A program made the translations under genes and the position numbers. Shown in pieces: positions 4,448 through 5,105 of a DNA stretch of 5,105 nucleotides; positions within the stretch are counted from its first letter, which is position 1, and each line of letters starts with the position of its first letter. The stretch comes from Pseudomonadota bacterium. GTDB lineage: Bacteria; Pseudomonadota; Alphaproteobacteria; Acetobacterales; Acetobacteraceae. The stretch lies in assembly GCA_021779655.1 (NCBI GenBank), contig JAJYAF010000205.1, forward strand, positions 1 to 5,105, written 5' to 3'. Under the pieces are notes generated by a model. It saw only the letters and a list, made by a program, of their open reading frames with translations. It was not told the DNA's origin and made no database searches.

Positions 4448-5105
4448 GACGCGCGCTTGTTCGGCACGGCGCCGAACTGCGCGCCTGCCCATGCCTCGTA
4501 GTGGCGGATGGTGCGCGCATAATCCTCCGGCCCGTCGCCCTGGCCGATGGCGAAGGCAAGGAATTGGCGCACCATCGGAATAACCCACATCGCCGCGCCC
4601 GCGGCTTCCGCCTCGTCGAGGCCGAGCCGGACATCCTTGTGCAGCAGCGCGGTGGTGAAGCGCAGCGGAAAATCGCGTTCGAGGTTGCATTGAGGGATCT
4701 TCACCTCGCTGATATAGCTGCGCCCGCTTGATGCGTTGATGACATCAAGCATGGTTTTGGAATCGAGCCCCGATTTCGCGCCGAATACCAGCGCCTCGTA
4801 CGCCGCGATCGCATTGCTCGCCGCGAGCATGTTATTGACGAGCTTCATGGTATGGCCGAGGCCCTGTTTCTCGCCTAGATAGAAATGGTTCTGGCCGATG
4901 ATACGCAGCGCCGGCTCCGCCACCGCGTAAGCGTCGCGCGGCCCCGAAATCATGACCGAGAGCGTTCCCGCCTCCGCCCCTGGCGTGCCGCCGCTCACCG
5001 GCGCATCGACAAGCTGGATGCCACGGCCGGAGAGCGCCTGCGCCACGCTGCGCGCGCGCACCGCGCCGGTGGTGGAAAGATCGACCGCGATCTTGATCGC
5101 ACTTC
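4444..5105 (-). CDS. 3-hydroxyisobutyrate dehydrogenase family oxidoreductase; 5' end outside window
   Basis: The C-terminal 219 residues are visible; family members are about 290-300 long, so some 80 residues with the N-terminal GxGxMG dinucleotide motif lie beyond base 5105. The family oxidises beta-hydroxyacids (3-hydroxyisobutyrate, tartronate semialdehyde, hydroxymethylglutarate, gamma-hydroxybutyrate and others) with NAD(P). Numbering from the first visible residue: DLSTTG (8-13), the substrate-binding DAPVSGGTPGAEAG (33-46), catalytic Lys87 in GLGHTMKLVNN with Asn91 four residues on, GLDSKTMLDVINASSGRS in the all-helical domain, and a later HKDV matching the conserved KDL. A GTG at 5061 could look like a start but would cut off DLSTTG, and the frame stays open to the window edge, so the gene is partial. 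Its TGA overlaps a mini-ORF start, and the hydrolase gene begins 31 bases later, so the two are co-transcribed. The specific substrate cannot be told. Confidence 0.93.
   Translation of the reverse strand, partial: SAIKIAVDLSTTGAVRARSVAQALSGRGIQLVDAPVSGGTPGAEAGTLSVMISGPRDAYAVAEPALRIIGQNHFYLGEKQGLGHTMKLVNNMLAASNAIAAYEALVFGAKSGLDSKTMLDVINASSGRSYISEVKIPQCNLERDFPLRFTTALLHKDVRLGLDEAEAAGAAMWVIPMVRQFLAFAIGQGDGPEDYARTIRHYEAWAGAQFGAVPNKRAS

Noticed and set aside
3798..4583. Plus-strand open frame (261 residues) opposite the metallo-hydrolase and the dehydrogenase end
   Set aside because: It is antisense to the clear HLHLDH-containing gene, crosses two real genes and their junction, and has no family features.
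4413..4634. N-terminal extension of the metallo-hydrolase frame into the dehydrogenase gene
   Set aside because: It would overlap the conserved end of the upstream gene, the residues are low-complexity Arg/Ala/Ser, and no start codon lies close upstream in frame.
1..5105. Transposons, CRISPR arrays, tRNA/rRNA genes, toxin-antitoxin or defence systems
   Set aside because: No tandem repeat-spacer pattern, transposase motif, tRNA-like cloverleaf or small paired ORFs with a ribosome site were seen; gene density and composition are even across the window.

Overview
The window is GC-rich, densely coding bacterial chromosome (by eye above 60% G+C, with strong G/C preference at third codon positions). 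It looks like an Alphaproteobacterium or a similar GC-rich Proteobacterium, but the sequence alone cannot fix the lineage. There are six protein genes, two of them cut by the window edges. There are no RNA genes, insertion sequences or CRISPR arrays. No gap between genes exceeds 200 bases.

Left part (1-2047): two acyl-CoA genes are transcribed away from each other. On the minus strand is the N-terminal 224 residues of a biotin-dependent acyl-CoA carboxylase beta (carboxyltransferase) subunit of the methylcrotonyl-/geranyl-CoA carboxylase type, starting at a TTG codon. On the plus strand is a complete acyl-CoA dehydrogenase in which the catalytic glutamate sits at the long-chain/isovaleryl-type position (Glu255), not the usual C-terminal one (Gly376). 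The 198-base divergent spacer carries several inverted repeats and a candidate promoter for the carboxylase. A dehydrogenase beside a 2-enoyl-CoA carboxylase resembles the leucine/isovalerate (liu) and acyclic terpene (atu) pathways, but the substrate here is unknown.

Middle (2048-2153): a long GC-rich hairpin lies between the convergent acyl-CoA dehydrogenase and short-chain dehydrogenase genes and probably ends transcription from both sides.

Right part (2154-5105): a minus-strand series reads, in transcription order, 3-hydroxyisobutyrate dehydrogenase family (N-terminus beyond the window), metallo-beta-lactamase-fold hydrolase with a full di-zinc ligand set, carboxymuconolactone decarboxylase family protein, then, after a 164-base gap, a short-chain dehydrogenase resembling 2-hydroxycyclohexanecarboxyl-CoA dehydrogenase (BadH). 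The first three are tightly packed. The first two are joined by a 12-codon mini-ORF that overlaps the upstream stop and the downstream start, each through ATGA. The set looks like a catabolic cluster for a carboxylic acid or CoA-activated compound: two NAD(P)-dependent alcohol dehydrogenases, a lactonase/esterase-type hydrolase and a decarboxylase-fold protein, next to acyl-CoA oxidation and carboxylation. The substrate cannot be read from the window. No exotic new system is visible; the most interesting points are the metallo-hydrolase/decarboxylase pairing, the mini-ORF junction and the palindrome-rich divergent control region.
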